DNA of 8,452 nt from Pseudomonadota bacterium (GCA_023438245.1 JAEXRD010000042.1:1-8452); one strand, 5' to 3'; positions 1 to 6,023 are shown, counted from the stretch's first letter. The notes: generated by a model not told the origin, from the letters alone. Made by a program: numbers and translations.

Positions 1-35
1 GTACTCTGACGGTACAGCCCCGGCCCCCGGCCGAA

Positions 36-53
36 CCCTGACGAAGTTCAGGG
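36..53 (-). terminator. Possible weak terminator hairpin after the phosphoesterase gene
   Basis: A perfect 6-bp inverted repeat (CCCTGA / TCAGGG) with a 6-base loop lies 35 to 52 bases beyond the stop codon of the minus-strand phosphoesterase. On that strand it is followed by TTCGG rather than a U-run, so it does not meet the usual definition of an intrinsic terminator. It may only help transcript ending or 3' stability. The remaining bases 1-35 hold further short GGCC/CCGG repeats and no gene that I can see. Confidence 0.3.
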
Positions 54-87
54 GACAAAAGACACGTTTCGAGCCAGCCCCCCCCTA

Positions 88-852
88 CTACCACAGCCTA
101 TCGGCATAGACAGAGGGGAGGCCGACCTCGACGATGCGCGCCGCGGTGCGGGCGATGTCGTAGGGCACGAAGCGCACCTCGATGCGGTGGCGTTCCGGCT
201 CCCAGATGACGTACTTGGCCTTGTTGTTGCCGTCGCGCGGCTGGCCCACGGCCCCGGCGGCCACGATGTGGCGCGCCTTGGGGTCCAGGCCGTGGCGGCC
301 CTTGCCGATGGTGTCGCGCCGCACGTCGCCGCCGCCAGCGGAGGGTCGCAGGGAGACCAGCTCCAGCTCGTGGGTGTGGCCGCAGAAGCACAGGGGGTGG
401 GTGTAGAGCGCGAAGGTCTCGCGCAGCTCGGCCACGTTCAGTTCGTAGAGGTACTTGGAGACCAGGCCCGGCGGGCACCCGTGCACGAACAGCGCGCCGT
501 TCTCCTCGATGGTGCGCGGCAGGGTGCGGAAGTACATGAGCGTGTCGTCGGAGAGCAGCGCGCGCGTGCGGTCCAGGGCCTTGCGGGCCTGGGGGTTGAA
601 CCAGCCGCGCGCCTGGGCCTCCACCAGGCCGTGCTCGTGGTTGCCCAGCACGCTCGGGATGCGCAGGTGGCGCAGCAGGTTCACGCAGGCCTCGGGCTCC
701 GGGCCGTAGCCCACGATGTCGCCCAGGTTCACCACGCGGGACACTTTCTGGGCCTCGATGTCCGCCAGCACGGAGGTCAGCGCCTCCAGGTTGCCGTGGA
801 TGTCGCTCATGACGCCGATGCGCAGGACGGTATGCGGCTGTTCTTCGCTCAT
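88..852 (-). CDS. Calcineurin-like metallophosphoesterase (YfcE/MJ0936 type)
   Basis: This 254-residue cytoplasmic protein should be a dinuclear-metal phosphoesterase or phosphodiesterase; the substrate cannot be told from sequence. All family motifs are present in order: SDIHGN (D17, H19), GDIVGYG (D45), GNHE (N71, H72), the single His of VHG (H124), and GHTH (H159, H161). Near the end come VGQPRDG (202-208) and a VPYDI segment (229-233), typical of the compact Metallophos_2 family, and the length fits that family. There is no signal peptide or membrane segment. I chose the ATG at 852. The reading frame is open much further upstream, but that part overlaps the divergent regulator and reads as antisense noise. 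No strong ribosome binding site precedes 852. An internal ATG (Met15) is less likely, because it would remove the start of the first beta strand. The neighbour is divergently transcribed, so the gene probably has its own promoter. Confidence 0.9.
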   Translation of the reverse strand: MSEEQPHTVLRIGVMSDIHGNLEALTSVLADIEAQKVSRVVNLGDIVGYGPEPEACVNLLRHLRIPSVLGNHEHGLVEAQARGWFNPQARKALDRTRALLSDDTLMYFRTLPRTIEENGALFVHGCPPGLVSKYLYELNVAELRETFALYTHPLCFCGHTHELELVSLRPSAGGGDVRRDTIGKGRHGLDPKARHIVAAGAVGQPRDGNNKAKYVIWEPERHRIEVRFVPYDIARTAARIVEVGLPSVYADRLW

Positions 853-916
853 GTCCCGGAGGCTACAACACGCGCCAAGCGTGCGCAAGCGCGCCCGATT
901 CCGATGTGGCGGTCCG

Positions 917-948
917 CGCCGGGCGCGCCCCCGGCCTTGCGCCCGGCG
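917..948. promoter_or_regulatory. Inverted repeat in the divergent promoter region
   Basis: CGCCGGGCGC (917-926) and GCGCCCGGCG (939-948) form a perfect 10-bp inverted repeat around a 12-base centre. It sits in the 165-base gap between the divergent phosphoesterase and LytTR genes, 69 bases before the regulator's start codon. It could be an operator or a hairpin in the regulator's leader. There is no U-run on either side to make it a terminator. In DNA this rich in G and C some inverted repeats arise by chance, so function is uncertain. I see no convincing -35/-10 pair in the rest of the gap (853-1017). Confidence 0.35.
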
Positions 949-1017
949 GGGATTTACGGCAAGAGGTCGGAAAGCCTCCCCCTTTCGCCCGCAACGAAGG
1001 AGCTTCAGGACCGCCCC

Positions 1018-1962
1018 ATGGCCAAGCTCAAAACCCTGCTGCTGCACCCGGACCCGCTGGTGCGCCGCGACCTGCGCAAGGCCCTGGAGGGCGCAAGCCA
1101 CATCCAGGTGCTGGGCGAGGCCGTCACGGCCTTCGAGGCCATGGAGCTTCTGGAGGCCATCGCCTACGGGGCCATCTTCCTGGGCGTGGAGCTGCCCGGG
1201 GGCGTCTCCGGCCTGGAGCTGGCGCAGATGCTCTCCGGCCGCAAGAACAAGCCCGCGCTGGTGTTCCTGGCCGCCGGGGAAGCCCAGGCTTACTCCGCCT
1301 TCGAGCTGGGGGCCACGGACTACCTGATCTGGCCCGCTGCGGACGACCGCGTGCAGAAGACCCTGCTCAAGCTCTCGGAGTTCAAGTCGCGCTTCCGCGA
1401 GGTGCCCATGCCCGAAAAATGGGCCGAGGCGCCGCATCCGGGCTTCACCGACCTGGACGAGGACGGGCCGGACCCCATGACCGGCATGGGCGACTACGGG
1501 CCGGACTTCGGGCCGGACTCCGAGCAGGGCGGGCGCACCGTCTCGCTGCCGCTGGAGGAGGACGAGCAGGACAGCTTCCTCTCCGCGCTCAAGCAGGCCT
1601 GGGACACCAACCGCACCCGCCAGCCGGAGATCGAAAAGCTGGCCGTGAGCCAGGACGGGCGGCTGTTCCTGGTGCCCTACAACCAGATCGTGTTCGTGGA
1701 GGCCTACGAGGACTACTCGTACGTGCACACGGCCACGCAGAAATACCTCACCAGCTACCGCGTGAAGAACCTGGAGGAGCGCCTGGCCCCGCACCGCTTC
1801 TTCCGGGTGCACCGCAAGTACCTGGTGAACCTGGACATGGTGACGGAAATCGCGTCGCTTCCGGGCAGCAACTTCATGCTGCGCACGGCTGGGCGCACGC
1901 GCATCGAGCTGCCCATCAGCCGCCGCCGGATCGCAAGCCTCAAGCAGGTGCTGGGCTTCTAG
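1018..1962 (+). CDS. LytTR-family DNA-binding regulator with a degenerate receiver domain
   Basis: This 314-residue protein is built like a LytR/AlgR-type response regulator: a receiver-like fold (about 4-123), an acidic, probably disordered linker (128-203) and a C-terminal LytTR DNA-binding domain (about 205-312). The LytTR part is well kept, with FFRVHRKYLVNLDMV (261-275) and ISRRRIASLKQVLG at the end. The receiver keeps its helix/strand pattern (VSGLELA, ALVFLAA, AFELGATDYL) but not its chemistry. The acidic pair is His10-Pro11, the phospho-acceptor position is Gly56, the Thr/Ser is Ala85 and the Lys is Trp105. It therefore cannot be switched by phospho-transfer in the usual way. The start is supported by AGGA at 1007-1010, 7 bases upstream. 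The acetyl-CoA synthetase follows on the same strand about 140 bases on, making it a possible target. The function call is firm; the regulatory target is unknown. Confidence 0.9.
   Translation: MAKLKTLLLHPDPLVRRDLRKALEGASHIQVLGEAVTAFEAMELLEAIAYGAIFLGVELPGGVSGLELAQMLSGRKNKPALVFLAAGEAQAYSAFELGATDYLIWPAADDRVQKTLLKLSEFKSRFREVPMPEKWAEAPHPGFTDLDEDGPDPMTGMGDYGPDFGPDSEQGGRTVSLPLEEDEQDSFLSALKQAWDTNRTRQPEIEKLAVSQDGRLFLVPYNQIVFVEAYEDYSYVHTATQKYLTSYRVKNLEERLAPHRFFRVHRKYLVNLDMVTEIASLPGSNFMLRTAGRTRIELPISRRRIASLKQVLGF
1465..1518 (+). repeat. Three GGGCCGGAC direct repeats coding for Gly-Pro-Asp
   Basis: The 9-mer GGGCCGGAC occurs at 1465-1473, 1498-1506 and 1510-1518, always in frame, giving GPD at residues 150-152, 161-163 and 165-167 of the LytTR regulator. 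The last two copies are part of a YGPDFGPD duplication. The surrounding linker is rich in Asp, Glu, Gly and Pro and looks like a flexible tether between receiver and DNA-binding domain. Confidence 0.6.
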
Positions 1963-2052
1963 AACCAGGGCGCGCGCCGCTGACCGCCAGCAGGCCGCCG
2001 TCCGCCGAATTGCATCCCCCCGCGCCGGTCCCGTCCTGTTAGGGATCAGCCA

Positions 2053-2084
2053 GGGCGGGCCGAGGCCGACGGGAATCCCCGCCC
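2053..2084 (+). promoter_or_regulatory. Leader hairpin just upstream of the acetyl-CoA synthetase
   Basis: GGGCGGG (2053-2059) pairs perfectly with CCCGCCC (2078-2084). The stem can be extended by GCC/GGC (2049-2051 with 2087-2089) across a small internal loop. It ends about nine bases before the GGAGG ribosome binding site, so in RNA it could affect ribosome access or act as a processing site. It lacks a U-run and is not a terminator. The rest of the 1963-2092 gap shows no clear promoter; a TTGCAT at 2010-2015 has no partner at a proper distance. Confidence 0.35.
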
Positions 2085-2092
2085 AAGGCCCA

Positions 2093-2099
2093 TGGAGGT
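2093..2099 (+). promoter_or_regulatory. Ribosome binding site that decides the acs start
   Basis: TGGAGGT contains a GGAGG core ending 5 bases before the ATG at 2104. An in-frame ATG at 2092 overlaps this site and has no comparable site of its own. Translation therefore most likely begins at 2104, four codons inside the longest reading frame. Confidence 0.7.
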
Positions 2100-2103
2100 C
2101 GAC

Positions 2104-4026
2104 ATGGACAATACCGGAACGCTGGAGAGCCTGGCCCAGGAGCTACGGGTCTTCCGGCCCCTGCCGCAGCTGGTCATCGAGGCCAACGTGAACCCCCAGG
2201 AGCTGGAGGCCTTCCGCAGGCAGGCCCTGCACGACCCGATGGGCTACTGGGAGGAGGCCGCCGACGAGCTGGACTGGTACAAGAAGTGGGACCAGGTCTG
2301 CGACGAGACCACCAAGCCCTTCCCGCGCTGGTTCCCCGGCGCGCGCTGCAACATCGTCTACAACGCCCTGGACCGCCACATCGAGACCGCCAACAAGAAC
2401 AAGCTGGCGCTGATCTGGGAGGGCGAGGCCGGAGACAACCGCAAATACACCTACTACGAGCTGTACCGCGAGGTGAACCGCTTCGCCGGGGCCCTGCGCA
2501 ACCTGGGCCTGAAAAAGGGCGACCGCATGGTCATCTACATGCCGCCCCTGCCCGAGACCGTCATCGCCATGCTGGCCTGCGCCAAGATCGGCGCGGTGCA
2601 CTCCCTGGTCTTCGCGGGCTTCTCGGCCAAGGCCCTCAGAAGCCGCATCCGCGACGTGAACGCCCGCGTGGTCGTCACCGCCGACGGCTTCTACCGCAAT
2701 GGCCAGATCATCAAGCTCAAGCCCATCGTGGACGAGGCCCTGGTGGACCTGTGCGTGGACTGCGTGGACAGCGTGGTGGTGGTGCACCGCGCCAAGGTGG
2801 ACGTGGACATGCACGAGGGCCGCGACTTCCGCTACGACGAGCTCATCCGCCGCCAGCGGCCCGAGGCGCCCACCGAGGTCATGGACGCGGGCGACCCGCT
2901 TTTCCTGCTGCACACCTCCGGCGCCACCGGCACGCCCAAGATCGTGGAGCACTGCCACGGCGGCTACATGGTGGGCGTGCACCGCACCCTCACCCACGTG
3001 TTCGACATCAAGCCCACGGACATCTTCTGGTGCACCGCCGATCCGGGCTGGGTCACGGGCCACAGCGCCGTGGTCTACGGGCCGCTTTTGGCCGGAACCA
3101 CCACGCTGATCTACGAGGGCCACCCCAACTACCCGCAGGCCGACCGCATGTGGCACATCGTCAGCAAGTACGGGGTGACGATCTTCTACACCGCGCCCAC
3201 GCTCATCCGCATGCTCATGCGCTTCGGCCCGCAGTACCCGCGCCAGCACGACCTTTCCACCCTGCGCCTGCTCGGCACCGTGGGCGAGCCCATCGGGCCG
3301 GAGACCTGGCTGTGGTTCTACCGCCACATCGGGCGCGGGGAATGCCCGCTGCTGGACACCTGGTGGCAGACCGAGACCGGCATGTTCATGATCAGCCCGC
3401 TGCCCATCTCGCTCCTCAAGCCCGGCAGCGTCTCGCGCGCGCTGCCCGGCGTGGAGGTGGACATCGTGGACCGCGAGGGCAAGCCCGTGCCCCCCGGCAC
3501 CGGCGGCCTGCTTGTGGTCAAGGGCTCCTGGCCGGCCATGATGACCCGCATGTACGGGGCGGAGGAGCACATCCAGAGCGCCTTCCAGCGCTTCCCGGGC
3601 CTGTACGTGGCGGGCGACGTGGCCAAGCGCGACGAGGACGGCTACATCTGGATCCAGGGCCGCGCCGACGACGTGCTGAACATCGCCGGGCACCGCCTGG
3701 GCACCGCCGAGCTGGAGAACGCCCTGCGCGCGCACCCCGCCGTGGCCGACGCCGCCGTCATCGGCGTGCCGGACAAGATCAAGGGCGAGGCCGCCAAGGC
3801 CTTCATCGTGCTGGTGAAGGACATCGAGCCCTCGGACGAGCTCATCGTGCACCTGAAGAACCACATGCGCAAGGAACTGGGCCCCGTGGCCGTCATCAAG
3901 GGCGTGGAATTCCGCTCCAGCCTGCCGCGCACCAAGTCCGGCAAGATCCTGCGCCGGGTGCTCAAGGCCGAGGAGCTGGGCCAGGCGCCGGGCGACCTCT
4001 CCATGCTGGAGAACGACGAAGAGTAG
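2104..4026 (+). CDS. acs: Acetyl-CoA synthetase (AMP-forming acetate-CoA ligase)
   Basis: This cytoplasmic enzyme of 640 residues, the usual Acs length, converts acetate, ATP and CoA to acetyl-CoA, AMP and PPi through acetyl-AMP. An ACAS N-terminal segment is followed by the AMP-binding core and the mobile C-terminal domain. Visible motifs are the P-loop TSGATGTPK (271-279), CTADPGWVTGHS before it closes, and DTWWQTETG, whose Trp421 matches the bulky residue that restricts the pocket to acetate or propionate. Next come the hinge region GDVAKRDEDGY (504-514) and GRADDVLNIAGHRLGTAE, then LPRTKSGKILRR with the catalytic lysine Lys614. In known Acs enzymes this lysine is reversibly acetylated, so similar control is plausible. 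The P-loop is odd: the usual SGSTGKPKG reads SGATGTPKI. The gene follows the LytTR regulator on the same strand and converges with the sigma54 regulator. Acetate is the most likely substrate, propionate less so. Confidence 0.92.
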   Translation: MDNTGTLESLAQELRVFRPLPQLVIEANVNPQELEAFRRQALHDPMGYWEEAADELDWYKKWDQVCDETTKPFPRWFPGARCNIVYNALDRHIETANKNKLALIWEGEAGDNRKYTYYELYREVNRFAGALRNLGLKKGDRMVIYMPPLPETVIAMLACAKIGAVHSLVFAGFSAKALRSRIRDVNARVVVTADGFYRNGQIIKLKPIVDEALVDLCVDCVDSVVVVHRAKVDVDMHEGRDFRYDELIRRQRPEAPTEVMDAGDPLFLLHTSGATGTPKIVEHCHGGYMVGVHRTLTHVFDIKPTDIFWCTADPGWVTGHSAVVYGPLLAGTTTLIYEGHPNYPQADRMWHIVSKYGVTIFYTAPTLIRMLMRFGPQYPRQHDLSTLRLLGTVGEPIGPETWLWFYRHIGRGECPLLDTWWQTETGMFMISPLPISLLKPGSVSRALPGVEVDIVDREGKPVPPGTGGLLVVKGSWPAMMTRMYGAEEHIQSAFQRFPGLYVAGDVAKRDEDGYIWIQGRADDVLNIAGHRLGTAELENALRAHPAVADAAVIGVPDKIKGEAAKAFIVLVKDIEPSDELIVHLKNHMRKELGPVAVIKGVEFRSSLPRTKSGKILRRVLKAEELGQAPGDLSMLENDEE

Positions 4027-4037
4027 CGGCTTCCGGC

Positions 4038-4054
4038 GGAGCCAGCCTGGCTCC
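4038..4054 (+). terminator. Hairpin immediately after acs
   Basis: GGAGCCA (4038-4044) and TGGCTCC (4048-4054) form a perfect 7-bp stem with a 3-base loop, 11 bases after the acs stop codon. The nearest T-run (4074-4079) is 20 bases further on, so termination is either imperfect or needs the next hairpin as well. Confidence 0.5.
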
Positions 4055-4062
4055 AGCAAACA

Positions 4063-4116
4063 CGCGCGCAGCGTTTTTTCGAACGGCAAAAGCCCGCTCG
4101 AAAAGCCCCGCGCGCG
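4063..4116. repeat. Long imperfect palindrome in the convergent spacer
   Basis: This is a nested inverted repeat. The outer arms CGCGCGC (4063-4069) and GCGCGCG (4110-4116) enclose inner arms TTTTCGA (4076-4082) and TCGAAAA (4098-4104). Inside these, CGGC (4084-4087) pairs with GCC plus G (4092-4096, one bulged C) around an AAAA loop. A T-run (4074-4079) forms part of the inner arm. The element lies between two converging genes, so it may end transcripts from both sides, or it may be one copy of a dispersed repeat. The sequence alone cannot decide. Confidence 0.5.
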
Positions 4117-4127
4117 GTTGGCCCGTT

Positions 4128-4163
4128 TGAAGGCTCGCTGGAACACCCGGAATTCCGCCTTCA
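4128..4163. repeat. Inverted repeat with an inner EcoRI-like palindrome
   Basis: TGAAGGC (4128-4134) pairs with GCCTTCA (4157-4163), giving a 7-bp stem with a 22-base loop. The 10-base palindrome CGGAATTCCG (4148-4157) overlaps the right arm. CCTTCACA (4158-4165) can instead pair with TGTGAAGG (4230-4237), so alternative folds compete. Confidence 0.35.
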
Positions 4164-4183
4164 CACTTCGCCTGTTCTCAAGC

Positions 4184-4208
4184 CCCCCACAAAAGCTTTG
4201 GAAGGGGG
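4184..4208. repeat. C-tract/G-tract hairpin
   Basis: CCCCC (4184-4188) pairs with GGGGG (4204-4208), and CAAA (4190-4193) with TTTG (4197-4200), separated by a small internal loop. The centre contains the palindrome AAAGCTTT (4192-4199). It could serve as part of a bidirectional terminator or belong to the same repetitive element as the next hairpin. Confidence 0.4.
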
Positions 4209-4236
4209 TGGGGGAGGTTCGCCCTGAAATGTGAAG

Positions 4237-4282
4237 GGGGGCGGGGGGGAACCTTTCTCTTGAAAAAGTTCCCCCCGCCCCC
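4237..4282. terminator. Strong G-tract/C-tract hairpin between converging genes
   Basis: The left arm (4237-4252, GGGGGC then seven G then AAC) pairs with the right arm (4268-4282, GTTC5CG then five C) with one bulged G. The top is closed by TTTC/GAAA (4254-4257 with 4262-4265) around a TCTT loop. This is the most stable structure in the window, 35 bases beyond the stop codon of the minus-strand regulator. Neither strand has a U-run after the stem, so classical intrinsic termination is not proven. A stable 3' end or a dispersed-repeat copy is equally possible. Confidence 0.5.
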
Positions 4283-4317
4283 GCCGCTTCCCTCACAGGC
4301 GCATGTTTGGCCGCCCG

Positions 4318-5988
4318 CTAGGGCACTTCCAGTCCCTGTTCCTTGTATTCGTTGAGCTTGTTGCGCAGGGTGCGCACGGAGATACCCAGCAGCTGCGCGG
4401 CCAGGGTGCGGTTGCCGCTGGTCTCGTCCAGGCTTTTGAGGATGAGCTGCTTCTCCATCTCGTGCAGGGGCATGACGGAGAGCGCCTCCTGGCGGGTGGT
4501 GGGCGTGGCGGGCTGCCCCGCGGGCGCGAAGGATTCGCCGTGGCCGGGGGCCGGGCCCTGGGCGGCCTGGCCGGGCGCGGGCTCCTGGTGCTCGGGGATG
4601 TCGATGCCCCAGTTGTCCACGTCGAGCAGGAAATGGCGCTGGGCGATGGGGTTGCCCTGGGCCAGCAGCACGGCGCGCTCCATGAGGTTCTGCAGCTCGC
4701 GCACGTTGCCCGGCCAGTCGTAGGAGGCCAGCCAGGCCTTGGCGTCCTCGGCGAAGATTTGCGGGCCCATTCCGTAGGCGGCGGCGTACTTGCCCGCGAA
4801 GTAGTCGGCCAGGAGCAGCACGTCGTCGCCGCGTTCGCAAAGCGCGGGCAGGCGCAGGGGGATGACGTTCAGGCGGTAGAACAGGTCCTGGCGGAACTTG
4901 CCCTCGCGCACGGTCTGCTCGATGTCGCGGTTGGTGGTGGCCAGCACGCGCACGTCCACGGAGATGGTCTCCACGCCGCCCACGCGGTCGATCTCGCCTT
5001 CCTGGAGCACGCGCAGCAGCTTGGCCTGCAGGGCCAGGTCCATTTCGGTGATCTCGTCGAGCAGGATGGTGCCGCCCTGGGCCAGCTCGAACTTGCCGAG
5101 CTTGCGGTTGATGGCCCCGGTGAAGGCCCCTTTCTCGTGGCCGAAGAGTTCGCTCTCCAGCAGGTGTTCGGGCAGCGCGGCGCAGTTGATGGCCACGAAG
5201 CTCTCGCGGGCGCGGTCGGAATTGTGGTGGATGAACCGGGCGAACATTTCCTTGCCGGTGCCGCTGGGGCCGCTGATGAGCACGGTGGCCTTGCTGCGGG
5301 CCACCTGCCGGGCCAGGGCCAGCACGCGCTGCACGGCCGGGTGGCGGCCGATGATCTGGAAGCGCCCGGCGGCGGAATCCGGGCCGGAGGAGGTCAGCGG
5401 GCCCGCGGCATTGGAGGCGGCGTGCGCGGCGGCATTGGAGGCGACGGCACCCGCGTTGGAGGCCAGGTTCGGCGCGCTGGCGCTGGTGGCCAGGGCCCGG
5501 CCCGCGTTGCTGGTGGCGTAGCCGGAGAGGCTCCCGGCGTTGTGGATGGAGGCGTTGGACTGCGCGCGGCCGCCCGCGGAAACGCCCGAAGCGGCGGGAG
5601 CGGCGAGCTGGGGCTCCGGCTCGGGAAGCTGCTGCAGCACCAGGCTGACCTTTTCCCAGGACAGCGGCTCCAGCCAATAGTCCTTGGCCCCCAGCTCCAT
5701 GTACTTCTGGGCGTCCTCGGCGTTGCCGGAGCGGGTGATGATGACCACCGGCGGGGTGGCCTCGCCGCGCGCGGACATCTCGCCCAGGCGGGAGAGCAGC
5801 GCATCCGCCGCGTAGCCGGGCATGGCCGGGCGCGAAAAGATCATGGCCGTGGGCGAGCGCTTGAGGAAGGCCAGGGAGCTCACCAGGCCGTCGGCCACGC
5901 CCGCCTGGATGCCGGCGTCGCGCAGCGCGGGGAAGATGCCCGTGACGGACTGCGGCTCGGCGATGAAGAGGATGGTGCGCTCCGACAT
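4318..5988 (-). CDS. Sigma54-dependent AAA+ activator with a degenerate receiver and Fis-type DNA-binding domain
   Basis: This 556-residue bacterial enhancer-binding protein drives open-complex formation by sigma54 RNA polymerase. A receiver-like domain (4-120) is followed by an Ala/Ser/Asn-rich linker (122-208) and the AAA+ core (209-440). The core has Walker A GPSGTGK (240-246), the sigma54-contacting GAFTGA (287-292), Walker B ILLDE (308-312), TTNRD (351-355) and FRQDLFYRLN (365-374). A Pro/Gly-rich stretch then leads to a Fis-type helix-turn-helix (526-550). The ATPase is fully equipped, but the receiver is not: the acidic pair is Ala10-Glu11, the phospho-acceptor position is Arg53 and the conserved Lys is Glu107; Thr85 remains. 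The core and C-terminus resemble FlrC/FlbD flagellar activators, but no flagellar gene is in view. The start at 5988 fits a -10 element at 6018-6023; an in-frame ATG at 6009 would leave almost no leader. Neither start has a good ribosome binding site. The gene converges on acs. Confidence 0.9.
   Translation of the reverse strand: MSERTILFIAEPQSVTGIFPALRDAGIQAGVADGLVSSLAFLKRSPTAMIFSRPAMPGYAADALLSRLGEMSARGEATPPVVIITRSGNAEDAQKYMELGAKDYWLEPLSWEKVSLVLQQLPEPEPQLAAPAASGVSAGGRAQSNASIHNAGSLSGYATSNAGRALATSASAPNLASNAGAVASNAAAHAASNAAGPLTSSGPDSAAGRFQIIGRHPAVQRVLALARQVARSKATVLISGPSGTGKEMFARFIHHNSDRARESFVAINCAALPEHLLESELFGHEKGAFTGAINRKLGKFELAQGGTILLDEITEMDLALQAKLLRVLQEGEIDRVGGVETISVDVRVLATTNRDIEQTVREGKFRQDLFYRLNVIPLRLPALCERGDDVLLLADYFAGKYAAAYGMGPQIFAEDAKAWLASYDWPGNVRELQNLMERAVLLAQGNPIAQRHFLLDVDNWGIDIPEHQEPAPGQAAQGPAPGHGESFAPAGQPATPTTRQEALSVMPLHEMEKQLILKSLDETSGNRTLAAQLLGISVRTLRNKLNEYKEQGLEVP
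5406..5464 (-). repeat. Short repeats coding for the SNA-rich linker
   Basis: CGGCATTGGAGGCG occurs exactly at 5406-5419 and 5430-5443, and a variant (CGCGTTGGAGGCC) follows at about 5452-5464. On the coding strand they give repeated ASNA-like units. Across residues 143-195 of the sigma54 regulator, SNA appears six times (143, 160, 177, 184, 192 and nearby variants). The tract looks like a flexible, repeat-expanded tether between receiver and ATPase. Confidence 0.55.
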
Positions 5989-6017
5989 GGAACAAAGCAC
6001 TAGCCGCATCCGCGCAG

Positions 6018-6023
6018 ATTATC
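6018..6023 (-). promoter_or_regulatory. Candidate -10 element for the sigma54 regulator
   Basis: On the minus strand the sequence reads GATAAT, five of six matches to the sigma70 -10 consensus and one of the few AT-rich spots in the region. It would place the transcript start near 6011, giving a leader of about 23 bases to the ATG at 5988. No good -35 element lies at the right distance, so an activator may be needed or the match may be chance. Confidence 0.35.

Noticed and set aside
187..1017. Extension of the LytTR gene to an ATG at 187
   Set aside because: The added part overlaps the phosphoesterase in antisense. The receiver-like domain begins exactly at the ATG at 1018, which has a ribosome binding site.
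853..1812. Upstream continuation of the phosphoesterase frame on the minus strand, giving 574 residues
   Set aside because: The extra N-terminal part is antisense to the LytTR gene, rich in His, Gly, Val and Leu with no domain, as expected for the opposite strand of GC-rich coding DNA. The phosphoesterase fold begins right after the ATG at 852.
1999..2015. Possible sigma54 promoter (TTGCAT as -12) upstream of acs
   Set aside because: The obligatory GG at the -24 position is missing; the bases there read GT.
2143..4296. A 717-residue open frame antisense to acs
   Set aside because: It is a shadow of the real gene caused by the scarcity of stop codons in GC-rich DNA. Its composition is biased to His, Ala, Gly and Val and it shows no motif.
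4303..6003. A 566-residue plus-strand open frame over the sigma54 regulator
   Set aside because: The minus strand encodes every expected AAA+ and Fis motif, and the plus-strand frame shows none.
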